Of a stretch of 32,799 nt of DNA, positions 7,736 to 15,999 are shown in pieces; within the stretch, counting starts at the first letter, position 1; every line of letters begins with the position of its first letter. Below the pieces are notes generated by a model that was not told the origin of the DNA, searched no databases, and saw only the letters and a program-made list of their open reading frames with translations. Made by a program: the position numbers and the translations under genes. The stretch is from JACDAS01 sp046262415 (GTDB lineage Bacteria; Actinomycetota; Thermoleophilia; Gaiellales; Gaiellaceae): positions 1 to 32,799 of the forward strand of contig JBHEMU010000091.1 in the NCBI GenBank assembly GCA_046262415.1, written 5' to 3'.

Positions 7736-10209
7736 CCGAGACCGCCGCGCCGGAGTCCGTCGAGCTCGTTGCCCCGCCGCGCGAGCGCTACCAGGGCCGC
7801 AGCGTGCCGCGCAAGGAGGACCGCCGCCTCGTCCAGGGCCAGGGCGTCTTCTTCGACGACCTGCGCCGGCACGGGATGGGCTACGTCCACTTCGTGCGCT
7901 CGCCCTACGCGCACGCGGCGATCACGGGCATCGACGTCTCGAAGGCGGCGGCGCTCGAGAGCGTCTACGGGACGCTGATCGGCGAGGAGGTGGCGGCGCA
8001 GACGGATCCTTTCTTCGAGCTCTCGACGGCGCCGGGGGCGCACATCGCCGACTACGCCCTCGCCGTCGGCAAGGTGCGCTTCCAGGGCGAGCCCGTTGCC
8101 GCGGTCGTCGCCTCGACGCGCGAGCTCGCGCGGGACGCGGCCGAGCTGGTCGAGGTCTCCTACGAGCCGCTGCCGGTGATCGTCGACGGCGAGCAGGCGC
8201 TGGCCGAGGGAGCCGAGATCATCCACGAGGAAGCGGGCTCCAACGTGGTTTGGGCCGGCTCCTTCGACTGGGGCGACTACGACGCGGCGCTCGCGGAGGC
8301 CGACCACGTCGTCCGGATCGAGCGGCTGCACTTCCACCGCTTCTCGTCGACGCCGCTCGAGTGCAGCGGCTGCCTGGTCGAGTACGAGCGGGCGACCGGC
8401 CAGTGGACGCTGTACGGCAACCACCAGATGCCGGGCGTGGGGGCGATCTGGATGGGTCCGGCGCTCCGCTGCGGGCTCGACAAGCTGCGCTTCGTCTCGC
8501 ACGACATCGGCGGCGGCTTCGGCAACAAGATCTGCCTGCACCCGTACTACGTGGCGTGCTGCCTGCTGGCGCGGAAGCTGCGGCGGCCCGTGCAGTGGAC
8601 GGAGTGGCGCTCCGACCAGCACATGGCCAACGCGCACGGCAACGAGCGGACCTTCCTCGACGTGGAGGTGCCGGTGCGCGCCGACGGGACGATGCTCGGC
8701 TTCAGCGTCCGCGCGATCGACGATTGCGGCGCCTTCCCGCGTTACGAGCCGCTCGGCGCGATCATCTGGGCGCAGGTGACTCCCGGCGTCTACCGCTGGC
8801 GGAACATCCGCGTCGACTTCACGCAGGTCTGCACGAACAAGTCGCCCGTCTCCCCGAACCGGGGCTACTCGCGTATGCAGCACCTCTGGCTGACCGAGCG
8901 GATCGTCGACATCGTCGCGGCCGAGCTCGAGCTCGACCCGATCGAGGTGCGCAGGCGCAACTACATCCGCGCCGAGGAGATGCCCTACGAGACGCCGAAC
9001 GGGTGCATCTACGACTCGGGCGACTACGCGCTCTGCCTCGACCGCGCCCTCGAGCTGATCGGGTACGACCGCATCGAGGAGCGCCGGGCCGAGGCCGCCG
9101 CGCGGGGAAAGCTGCTCGGTCTCGGCATCGGCTCCACGCTCGACTCCGGGACGAACAACTTCGGCCAGTCGCAGCTCCTGAACCCCGAACTGCAGTTCTC
9201 GGGCAACAACGAGGTGGCGACGGTCAAGCTCGACCTCTTCGGCGAGCTCGTCGTCACGCTGGGGACCGTGCCGCAAGGCCAGGGTCACGAGACCACGGCG
9301 GCGCAGGTCGTGGCCGACCTCCTCGGGGTCACCCCGGACGACGTCCACGTCCGGCCCGGCCACGACTCGTACTGGAACTCCCACGCCGGCTTCTCGGGCA
9401 CGTACGCGAGCCAGTTCGCCGTCACGGGTCTGGGCGCCGTGAAGGGGGCGACCGAGATGCTGGCCGACCAGATCAAGCGTCTGGCGGCGGTGATCCTCGG
9501 CGCCGGCGACCCGGAGGCGATCGAGCTGGCCGAGGGCCACGCCCGGCTGAAGGACAACCCCGAGGTGGCGCTGCCCTTCATGGCGTGCGGCGCGATCGTC
9601 AACGCGAACAACGCCGGGCTGCCCGCCGAGCTCGACGACGTCACGCTCAACTGCCGCTACGTCTTCCGGCCCCACTTCGACGTGCCGGACAAGGAGCGGA
9701 AGTTCGGCAACCTGACGCTCACCTACGCGACCCAGGTCCATGCGTGCATCGTCGAGGTCGACCGCGAGACCGGCGTCTACGAGATCGTCGACTACGCCGC
9801 GATCGACGACTGCGGCACGCGCATCCATCCGCAGATCGTCGAGGGCCAGGTGCACGGCGCGACCGCGCAGGCGCTCGGCGCGGCGATCCACGAGGCCTTC
9901 GTCTACGACGAGGACGGGAACCTGCTGACCCCGAACTTCTACGACTACCACGTGCCGCACGCCCTCGACATGCCGCCGATGCGGAACGGCTACATCGAGT
10001 CGACCTCCCCGTTCACGCCGCTGGGGGCCAAGGGGATGGGCGAGGGGGGAGGCGCGGGCATCCACGCCGTGTGCGCGGCGTTGCAGGACGCGCTGCGCCC
10101 CGCCGGCAAGCCGATCGTCGACGACAGCCACAACCCCTACCAGCGCGTGTGGGAGCTCCTGCGCGATCCCGAGGCGAGCCGGCGGGGGATCGAGGTCGAG
10201 CGCCGGTGA
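7732..10209 (+). CDS. Molybdenum hydroxylase molybdopterin-binding (large) subunit, CoxL-like, non-CODH active site
   Basis: An 825-residue catalytic subunit holding the Mo-molybdopterin cytosine dinucleotide cofactor; it hydroxylates a substrate using water. Family motifs are DIGGGFGNK (about residue 259), GQGHETT (about 516) and the C-terminal GEGG (about 770) with the catalytic Glu. The loop that in true CO dehydrogenases reads AYxCSFR (form I) or AYRGAGR (form II) here reads PNRGYSRMQH (about 375). This is therefore not a recognised CO dehydrogenase, despite the gene order. The real substrate is more likely an N-heterocycle, aromatic compound or aldehyde; that is inference. It overlaps both neighbours by 4 bases. 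Confidence 0.92.
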   Translation: MTETAAPESVELVAPPRERYQGRSVPRKEDRRLVQGQGVFFDDLRRHGMGYVHFVRSPYAHAAITGIDVSKAAALESVYGTLIGEEVAAQTDPFFELSTAPGAHIADYALAVGKVRFQGEPVAAVVASTRELARDAAELVEVSYEPLPVIVDGEQALAEGAEIIHEEAGSNVVWAGSFDWGDYDAALAEADHVVRIERLHFHRFSSTPLECSGCLVEYERATGQWTLYGNHQMPGVGAIWMGPALRCGLDKLRFVSHDIGGGFGNKICLHPYYVACCLLARKLRRPVQWTEWRSDQHMANAHGNERTFLDVEVPVRADGTMLGFSVRAIDDCGAFPRYEPLGAIIWAQVTPGVYRWRNIRVDFTQVCTNKSPVSPNRGYSRMQHLWLTERIVDIVAAELELDPIEVRRRNYIRAEEMPYETPNGCIYDSGDYALCLDRALELIGYDRIEERRAEAAARGKLLGLGIGSTLDSGTNNFGQSQLLNPELQFSGNNEVATVKLDLFGELVVTLGTVPQGQGHETTAAQVVADLLGVTPDDVHVRPGHDSYWNSHAGFSGTYASQFAVTGLGAVKGATEMLADQIKRLAAVILGAGDPEAIELAEGHARLKDNPEVALPFMACGAIVNANNAGLPAELDDVTLNCRYVFRPHFDVPDKERKFGNLTLTYATQVHACIVEVDRETGVYEIVDYAAIDDCGTRIHPQIVEGQVHGATAQALGAAIHEAFVYDEDGNLLTPNFYDYHVPHALDMPPMRNGYIESTSPFTPLGAKGMGEGGGAGIHAVCAALQDALRPAGKPIVDDSHNPYQRVWELLRDPEASRRGIEVERR

Positions 10210-10919
10210 GAGTCGAGGGCACCCGCAGCTTCGCCGCCGCTCGCGAGACCGTCTGGGATGTCCTGAACGACCCCTCGCGCCTGGCCAGGACGATGCCCGG
10301 CGTGGAGGGGTTCGAGGTCGAGGACGAGCGCCGCTGGCAGGCGAGGGTGGCGATCCCGCTCGGCCTGGGGGCGCTGAGGATGAGCATCCAGTTCGAGAAG
10401 ACCGGCGAGCGGCCTTCGGAGTACGCCCAGCTGAGCGCCAAGGGCATCGGCGTCGGCGCGCTGATGCAGATGACGACCGCGTTCGACCTCTCCGACGGCG
10501 AGGACGGCGGCACGTCGATGCGCTGGGAGGCCGACGTCCGGATCGCCGGGCCGGTCGGCAGCATGGGCCAGCGCGTGCTCCAGCCGATCGTCAACCAGCA
10601 GGTCAAGAACGTGCTCACTGCGCTCGACGTGCAGGTGCAGGAGGCGGTCGCCGCCCGGAGGAGCCTCGACGCAGAGACGCCTCCCCAGACCGCCGGCTCG
10701 GGCGGCGGCACCGCCGGCGCCGCCGATTCCTCGCTGGCGGCGGACGCCCGCACCGACCCGGAGCTGAAGGACGTGGGGCCGCCCGCGGAGCCGGGTCCGG
10801 GGGCGGATCCTGCCGAGATCGAGGGCTCGAGCGCTGCCGAGGAAGGCGTCAGCCCGTGGCACGAGGAAGCCTACTCCGAGGAGCCGCAGGGGCCGACGCA
10901 GTCGACCGAAGATCCCTGA
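10206..10919 (+). CDS. CoxG-like SRPBCC protein with long acidic tail
   Basis: A 237-residue protein. The first ~150 residues are an SRPBCC (START-like) domain of the CoxG family, with the opening GTRSFAAARETVWDVLNDP and the GPVGSMGQRVLQP segment. CoxG proteins accompany Mo hydroxylases and are linked to membrane recruitment of the enzyme. The last ~85 residues are a low-complexity tail rich in Pro, Glu, Ala, Gly and Asp (for example GPGADPAEIEG) with no membrane helix. The tail may be a tether or an interaction segment. The GTG start at 10206 overlaps the large-subunit stop (GTGA). Confidence 0.85.
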   Translation: MRVEGTRSFAAARETVWDVLNDPSRLARTMPGVEGFEVEDERRWQARVAIPLGLGALRMSIQFEKTGERPSEYAQLSAKGIGVGALMQMTTAFDLSDGEDGGTSMRWEADVRIAGPVGSMGQRVLQPIVNQQVKNVLTALDVQVQEAVAARRSLDAETPPQTAGSGGGTAGAADSSLAADARTDPELKDVGPPAEPGPGADPAEIEGSSAAEEGVSPWHEEAYSEEPQGPTQSTEDP

Positions 10920-10920
10920 C

Positions 10921-11652
10921 GTGCCCGCCGGCGCCCGACGCGCCCTGCTCGAGCGGCTGATCGACCACGCGCCGCTCTTCCCTCCGGCGGCGTTGCCGAT
11001 GCAGGCCGCGCTCGCGGAGGACCGGCGGTTCCGAGCCGGCCCGGACGGGTGGCTCGTCCGCCGCTTCGTCTGCCCGGCGTCGAAGCTGCCTGAGCTGGAC
11101 GGTCTCGACGGGTCGGTCTCCGTCGTCCTGGACGGAGAGCACCCGATCGACGATCCCCGCGTCGAGGCGGTGGAGGCCGGGCTCGGAGCTGATGTCCGCG
11201 GCCTGGCGGCCCTCGCGACCGAGGTCTATCTGGAGGTGGCGCCCGGCGGAGACCTCGAGCCCCTCGCGGCGCACGGCCTGCGGGCGAAGGTCCGCTGCGG
11301 CGGCGCCCGGGTTCCGACGGTCGAGGAGCTCGCCGGGTTCGTGCGGCGATGCCGGGAGCTCGGAGTCCCGTTCAAGGCGACGGCCGGTCTGCACCACGCG
11401 GTTCGCACCGGCGCCGAGCACGGGTTCCTCAACCTGCTTGCCGCCGCGCAGTTCGGCGAGGAGGAGCAGGCGCTGGCCGAGACCGACCCGGACGCGTTCG
11501 CGCTCGAGGAGGAGGGGTTCTCGTGGCGCGGGCGTCTGGCCGGCGCGGAGGAGATCGCCCGGATGCGGGCCGGGCTCTTCGTCGGCTTCGGCAGCTGCAG
11601 CGCGCAGGAGCCCGCGGACGAGCTGCGCGCGCTCGGGTTCCTGCCGGCGTGA
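10921..11652 (+). CDS. Conserved-looking protein of unknown function, possible TIM-barrel
   Basis: A 243-residue soluble protein starting at GTG, one base after the CoxG stop and ending in a GTGA overlap with fumarylacetoacetase. I do not recognise a named family. The C-terminal half has KVRCGGARVPTVEELAGFV, ELGVPFKATAGLHHAVR and GFLNLLAAAQFG. Alternating strands and helices with late Lys and His residues suggest an aldolase-like (beta-alpha) barrel. Tight coupling to fumarylacetoacetase argues for a role in the same catabolic pathway. No catalytic function can be assigned from sequence alone. Confidence 0.8.
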   Translation: MPAGARRALLERLIDHAPLFPPAALPMQAALAEDRRFRAGPDGWLVRRFVCPASKLPELDGLDGSVSVVLDGEHPIDDPRVEAVEAGLGADVRGLAALATEVYLEVAPGGDLEPLAAHGLRAKVRCGGARVPTVEELAGFVRRCRELGVPFKATAGLHHAVRTGAEHGFLNLLAAAQFGEEEQALAETDPDAFALEEEGFSWRGRLAGAEEIARMRAGLFVGFGSCSAQEPADELRALGFLPA

Positions 11653-12776
11653 CCGGCTTCGGGCTCGAGCACCTTCCCTACGGCGTCTTCGGCCGGGGTG
11701 GCGGAGACGCGCGCGTCGGGGTCCGGTTCGAGGACGGGGTACTCGATCTCGCGGCGGCGGGCCTCGGCGAGGTCTTCCGCGTGCCGAGCCTGAACGGGTT
11801 CATGGCGCAGGGCCCCGCGGCCTGGGCGGAGACACGGGGGCGTGTCCGGCAGCTGCTCGAGCACGGGGACGCTGCGCTCGTGCCGCTGGACGAGGTCGAG
11901 CTGCACCTGCCGTTCGAGGTCGCCGACTACGTCGACTTCTACTCCTCGCTCGAGCACGCGACGAACCTCGGGCGGATGTTCCGTCCCGACTCCGAGCCGC
12001 TGCTCCCCAACTGGCGCTGGCTGCCGGTGGGCTACCACGGGCGGGCGGGCACGGTCGTCGTCAGCGGCACCCCGGTGGTGCGGCCGAGCGGCCAGTCGAA
12101 GGCGCCGGACGCCCGGCACCCTTCCTTCGGCCCCTCGCGCCGGCTCGACATCGAGCTCGAGCTCGGCTTCGTCGTCGGCGTTCCCAGCGAGCAGGGTCGG
12201 CCCGTGCCGGCGGGACGGGCGCTCGATCACGTCTTCGGCGTCGTGCTCGTCAACGACTGGAGCGCGCGAGACATTCAGGCGTGGGAGTACCAGCCGCTCG
12301 GCCCCTTCCTGGGCAAGTCCTTCGCGACGTCGATCTCGGCGTGGGTGACTCCCTTCGCGGCGCTCGAGCCCTACCGCGTGGCCGCCGGGCCCCAGGAGCC
12401 CGAGCCGCTCGAGCACCTGCGGGTCGAGCCGTGGGCGCTCGACCTCGACCTGGAGGTCGAGCTCGGCGGCGAGACGATCTCGCGGACGAGCGCGAGGCAT
12501 CTCTACTGGACCGTCGAGCAGCAGGTCGCGCACGCGACGTCGAACGGAGCGAGCCTTCGCACCGGCGACCTGCTCGCCTCCGGGACGATCTCGGGCCCGA
12601 CTCGCGATTCGTGCGGCAGCCTGATCGAGCTCACGTGGAACGGCACGGAGCCGCTCCGCCTGGCCGACGGCACGACGAGGACCTTCCTCGAGGACGGCGA
12701 CGAGGTCGTGCTGCGCGGACGGGCGGGCGAGGCGACGCTGGGCGAGGTCTCCGGGCGGATCGTCCCGGCGGTTTAA
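11649..12776 (+). CDS. fahA: Fumarylacetoacetase
   Basis: A 375-residue enzyme that cleaves fumarylacetoacetate to fumarate and acetoacetate, the last step of tyrosine/homogentisate breakdown. The N-terminal SH3-like domain is followed by the FAH catalytic fold. Residues 95-110 hold VDFYSSLEHATNLGRMFRP with the metal-binding Asp and catalytic His. ELELGFVVG supplies the metal-binding glutamates, and VLVNDWSARDIQAWEYQPLG the next ligand. LGKSFATSISAWVTP is also diagnostic. It is shorter than eukaryotic FAH (about 420) but complete. The start is GTG at 11649, overlapping the previous stop. No homogentisate dioxygenase is in the window, so the substrate could be a related acyl-pyruvate. Confidence 0.92.
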   Translation: MTGFGLEHLPYGVFGRGGGDARVGVRFEDGVLDLAAAGLGEVFRVPSLNGFMAQGPAAWAETRGRVRQLLEHGDAALVPLDEVELHLPFEVADYVDFYSSLEHATNLGRMFRPDSEPLLPNWRWLPVGYHGRAGTVVVSGTPVVRPSGQSKAPDARHPSFGPSRRLDIELELGFVVGVPSEQGRPVPAGRALDHVFGVVLVNDWSARDIQAWEYQPLGPFLGKSFATSISAWVTPFAALEPYRVAAGPQEPEPLEHLRVEPWALDLDLEVELGGETISRTSARHLYWTVEQQVAHATSNGASLRTGDLLASGTISGPTRDSCGSLIELTWNGTEPLRLADGTTRTFLEDGDEVVLRGRAGEATLGEVSGRIVPAV

Positions 12777-12784
12777 TCCCGCGC

Positions 12785-13819
12785 ATGGCTCCGCCCTTCC
12801 GCATCGGCGTCATGCAGCTGACGATGGAGCCGCTCGAGGAGATGCTGGCGAGCGCCCGCGTCATGGATCGCGTCGGCATGGACACGGTCTGGCTCGCGGA
12901 GGCGTACCCGTGGTGGCGGAAGCACGGCATGGAGGCGCGCTCGTCCACGGTCGTGTCGGCGCTGATGGCGCGCGAGACCGAGCGGCTGACGATCGGCTGG
13001 GGGATCATCTCGCCGTTCACCCGTCACCCGGTGCAGGCGGCGATGGATGGCCGCGTCGTCCAGGAGGCGGCGGGGCCCGGCCGGTTCCTGCTCGGCTTCG
13101 GCACCTCGAAGATCTTCCTCAACAACGCGAGGCTCGACGGGCGGCGTACGCTCGGCCCGATGCGAGACGCGGTGGCGATCGTGCGCGGCGTGCTCGAGGG
13201 CGGTGAGTTCGAGTACCAGGGCGAGGCCTTCGGTGCCTCCGTGCCCGCGCTCCGGGAGGAAGCCGAGACCCCCCGCGGGGCACCTCCCGTGTACATCGCC
13301 GCGACGGCGCCGAAGATGCAGGCCCTGGCCGGCGAGATCGCGGACGGCTGCCTCACGCCCTCGATCACGACGCCCGCCTTCGTTCGCTACACCCGCGAGA
13401 ACGTCGGCAGGGACATCGACATCGGCTGCACGGTCGTCGCCTCGATCGCCGAGGAGCGGGAGGAGGGCCGCGACGGAGCGCGCGAGATCGCGGGCATGTA
13501 CCTCGCGAACAAGGTGCAGAACATCAAGGGGGTCGCGGACACCCTGCTCGACCTCGCGGGGCTGCGCCAGGAGGAGATCCGCCCGATCGCAGAGGCGATG
13601 GAGCGGGGCGGCCGGCTCGCGGCGAAGGCGGAGGTGACCGACGCGATCCTGGACCGCTGCAAGCCGATCGCGGGCACGCCCGCGGACTGCGTGGCGGCGA
13701 TCGAGGAGTACCGCGACGCCGGCTGCACCCACGTCATGCTCGAGCTGTGGGGAGCGAACCGGCACCGGCAGATCGAGCTGTTCGGCGAGAAGGTCCTCCC
13801 GCACTTCCGCGCGCCGTGA
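12785..13819 (+). CDS. LLM-class (luciferase-like) flavin/F420-dependent oxidoreductase
   Basis: A 344-residue TIM-barrel oxidoreductase of the bacterial luciferase-like superfamily, which contains FMN monooxygenases and F420-dependent reductases. It opens with the first barrel strand FRIGVMQLTMEPLEEML. It contains MDTVWLAEAYPWW, IISPFTRHPVQAAM and the GPGRFLLGFGTSK segment typical of the group. The late segment GTPADCVAAIEEYRDAGCTH is also usual for the family. Whether it uses FMN or F420 is not clear; Thermoleophilia are generally rich in F420 enzymes. It lies 8 bases after fumarylacetoacetase and overlaps the M20 gene by 4 bases. A role in ring or C-C oxygenation of a pathway intermediate would fit but is inferred. 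Confidence 0.88.
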   Translation: MAPPFRIGVMQLTMEPLEEMLASARVMDRVGMDTVWLAEAYPWWRKHGMEARSSTVVSALMARETERLTIGWGIISPFTRHPVQAAMDGRVVQEAAGPGRFLLGFGTSKIFLNNARLDGRRTLGPMRDAVAIVRGVLEGGEFEYQGEAFGASVPALREEAETPRGAPPVYIAATAPKMQALAGEIADGCLTPSITTPAFVRYTRENVGRDIDIGCTVVASIAEEREEGRDGAREIAGMYLANKVQNIKGVADTLLDLAGLRQEEIRPIAEAMERGGRLAAKAEVTDAILDRCKPIAGTPADCVAAIEEYRDAGCTHVMLELWGANRHRQIELFGEKVLPHFRAP

Positions 13820-15018
13820 AGCTCCGCATCGACCAGCGCGCCCTCGTCGATCTGGCGCTCGAGGCCGTCTCGATCCCGAGCGTCACCGGATCGGAGCAGG
13901 CGATGGCGGAGTTCATGCGCGACACGTTCCGGGAGCTCGGCCTGCACGTGCAGTGGCAGCAGGTCGAGGACGGGCGCGCCAACGTGCTCGGCATCCGGGA
14001 GGGAAGCGGAGGCGGCCAGACGCTGATGCTGAACGGGCACATGGACACGTCCTACTCGGGCCGGGAGCCCTGGCTGCAGGGGATTCCCGGCTTCCAGCCC
14101 GAGGGCTTCGAGCGTGACGGACGGATCTACGGCCTCGGCATCTCGAACATGAAGGGCGCGCTCTGCGCGTACGTCGCGGCCGTGCGGGCCTTGCAGGACG
14201 CGGACGTGCGTCTGAAAGGGGACGTGATCGTCGCCGCCGTCGCCGGCGAGATCGAGAAGGCCCAGCACGGCGCGGCCCAGGGGGCGCAGTACCGCGGCTA
14301 CGCGGCCGGCTCGCGCCACCTCGTCACCCACGGGGGAGTCGCGGACGTCTGCATCCTGGGGGAGCCGACCGAGAACCGGCTCGTGCTCGCGCACTTCGGG
14401 ACGCTCTGGCTGCGGCTCTCCGTCCGCGGCCCGTTCTTCCACACCGCCTTCTCGGCGGGGCGGATCGAGGAGAACTCGATCGTCCGCATGCGCGGGGTCC
14501 TCGACCAGGTGCTCGAGTGGCTGCCCCGCTGGGAGGTGGAGATGTCCTACGGGGACGTCCGTGGCGTCGCCAGCGTCGGCGCCGTCCAGGGCGGGTTCGG
14601 CTGGCGCGTCTCCCGGACGCCGCACCGCACCGACCTCTTTCTCGACCTTCGCGTCCCGCCGGACGTTCCGATGGCCGACGCGCGGCGCAAGGCGCTCGAG
14701 TTCGCGCGCTCGCTCGAGGGGGTGGAGGCCGAGGTCTACGTGACGGCGCCGGGCGCGGAGATCGACGAGCGACACCCGCTGGTCTCGGCGCTCGAGGACG
14801 CACACGCCGAGGTGTTCGGGTCACGGCCGGATCGCGACGTGACGCGCTGGTTCTCGGACGCCTCCGTGCTCACCCGCTACGGCATCGCCACCGTGAACTA
14901 CGGGACGTCGAGCGGCCTCCCCGACGCGAAGCTGGGGGAGAACCTCGACATCGCCGGTCTCGTGCGGACGGCCGAGGTGTACGCGCGGGCCGCGGCCAGG
15001 GTCTGCGGGGTCGCGTGA
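13816..15018 (+). CDS. M20-family metallohydrolase with altered metal site
   Basis: A 400-residue member of the M20 family (ArgE/DapE/carboxypeptidase G2 type), whose members hydrolyse amide, peptide or carbamoyl bonds. The first metal ligands are intact in NGHMDTS (about residue 73). The bridging aspartate region normally reading SDMKG reads ISNMKG (about 111), so Asp is Asn. The catalytic glutamate pair appears as GEIEK (about 144) instead of adjacent Glu-Glu. A dimerisation domain follows GEPTENRLVLAHFGTLWL. I believe a subgroup of M20 proteins shares these changes, so it may still be active with shifted ligands. GTG start in GTGA overlap with the LLM gene. The context suggests hydrolysis of an N-acyl or amide catabolic intermediate. 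Confidence 0.85.
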   Translation: MKLRIDQRALVDLALEAVSIPSVTGSEQAMAEFMRDTFRELGLHVQWQQVEDGRANVLGIREGSGGGQTLMLNGHMDTSYSGREPWLQGIPGFQPEGFERDGRIYGLGISNMKGALCAYVAAVRALQDADVRLKGDVIVAAVAGEIEKAQHGAAQGAQYRGYAAGSRHLVTHGGVADVCILGEPTENRLVLAHFGTLWLRLSVRGPFFHTAFSAGRIEENSIVRMRGVLDQVLEWLPRWEVEMSYGDVRGVASVGAVQGGFGWRVSRTPHRTDLFLDLRVPPDVPMADARRKALEFARSLEGVEAEVYVTAPGAEIDERHPLVSALEDAHAEVFGSRPDRDVTRWFSDASVLTRYGIATVNYGTSSGLPDAKLGENLDIAGLVRTAEVYARAAARVCGVA

Positions 15019-15884
15019 AGCTCGTCACCTTCGGCGACGACCCCCGCGTCGGCCACGTCGCCGGCGACGAGATCCACGTGCTCGACGTGCCCGACCTGCG
15101 CACCTACTTCGAGCGCGGCGGCGCGGAGGAGACGGGCGAGCGCCTGCCGCTCCGGGGGGCGAGGCTCCGCGCGCCGATCGCCCCGAAGAAGTTCTTCCAC
15201 ACGGCGGGCAACTTCCGCGAGCACGAGGAGGAGTCGAAGCGGGTCGGCTGGTCGCACGAGATCGCCCCGTGGATCGTCTTCTTCCAGAACGTCGACGCGA
15301 TCGTCGGCCCGGACGAGCCGATCGTCTATCCCGAGCACCTGACCGAGGAGCTCGACTACGAGCTCGAGCTCGCGGTCGTGATCTCGAAGCGCGGCAAGTG
15401 GTTCGGTTCCGAGGAGGCGGCGGACCACATCGGCGGCTACGTGATCTTCAACGACATCACCGCGCGGGACATCCAGCGGCGCGAGATGCGCTCCGGGGTC
15501 TTCAGCTTCTGCAAGGCGATCGACACGTTCTGCCCGCTCGGGCCGTGGATCGTGACGCCGGACGAGCTCGGCGACCCGCACGATCTGCGCATGGAGCTTC
15601 GGGTCAACGGCGACGTCCGTCAGACCTCGCATTCGAGCCGGATGAGCGTGAGGGTCCCGGAGATCGTGAGCCACTACTCCGCGCTCGGCTACAGCGCGGG
15701 GGACGTCGTCTCGACCGGGACGGTCTCCGGCGTGGCGGGCTTCAGCGAGGACGCGGCGTCGCTCTACCTGCGACCGGGGGACGTGATCGAGGCCGAGATC
15801 GAGCGCATCGGCGTGCTGCGGAACCCGGTCGTGTCGTGGCAGGAGGCGCACGGTGAGTCCCCGCCCGCGCGTGTTCGGTGGTAG
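15015..15884 (+). CDS. FAH-fold hydrolase/decarboxylase family protein
   Basis: A 289-residue protein with the fumarylacetoacetate hydrolase C-terminal fold. Related enzymes are acylpyruvases, 2-keto-4-pentenoate hydratases and oxaloacetate decarboxylases. Metal ligands are visible in TEELDYELELAVVI (about residue 110) and FNDITARDIQRRE. The segment APKKFFHTAGNFREHEEES lies before them, and VSTGTVSGVAGF follows. It is distinct from the full fumarylacetoacetase upstream, so this operon has two FAH-fold enzymes. It would cut or decarboxylate a 2,4-dioxo or oxo-enoic acid; the actual substrate is unknown. The GTG start overlaps the M20 stop. A 115-base gap follows. Confidence 0.88.
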   Translation: MKLVTFGDDPRVGHVAGDEIHVLDVPDLRTYFERGGAEETGERLPLRGARLRAPIAPKKFFHTAGNFREHEEESKRVGWSHEIAPWIVFFQNVDAIVGPDEPIVYPEHLTEELDYELELAVVISKRGKWFGSEEAADHIGGYVIFNDITARDIQRREMRSGVFSFCKAIDTFCPLGPWIVTPDELGDPHDLRMELRVNGDVRQTSHSSRMSVRVPEIVSHYSALGYSAGDVVSTGTVSGVAGFSEDAASLYLRPGDVIEAEIERIGVLRNPVVSWQEAHGESPPARVRW

Positions 15885-15999
15885 CGGGCCGCAGGAAGAG
15901 GTAGACGCGTGCACCGGGTCCCACCACCCCCGCCCACCGACAGCCTAGGGTCGAGCCTCGCACCGGTCTGTGCCGTCTCCGTGCAGGAAGCGTGACGGG
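15885..15999. other. Intergenic gap inside the catabolic run
   Basis: This gap breaks the chain of overlapping genes. An AGGAAG ribosome site at 15985-15990 precedes the ATG at 16000 by 9 bases and decides that start over the ATG-less frame opening at 15970. A TAGGGT hexamer near 15945-15952 could be a -10 box, but no -35 is evident. Confidence 0.45.

Noticed and set aside
7678..10131. An 817-codon minus-strand open frame across the Mo hydroxylase large subunit
   Set aside because: The sequence is Val/Arg/Asp-rich with no recognisable motif, and the plus frame carries every large-subunit signature.
6462..10919. Aerobic CO dehydrogenase operon
   Set aside because: The subunit order and CoxG fit, but the large-subunit active-site loop matches neither the form I nor the form II signature.
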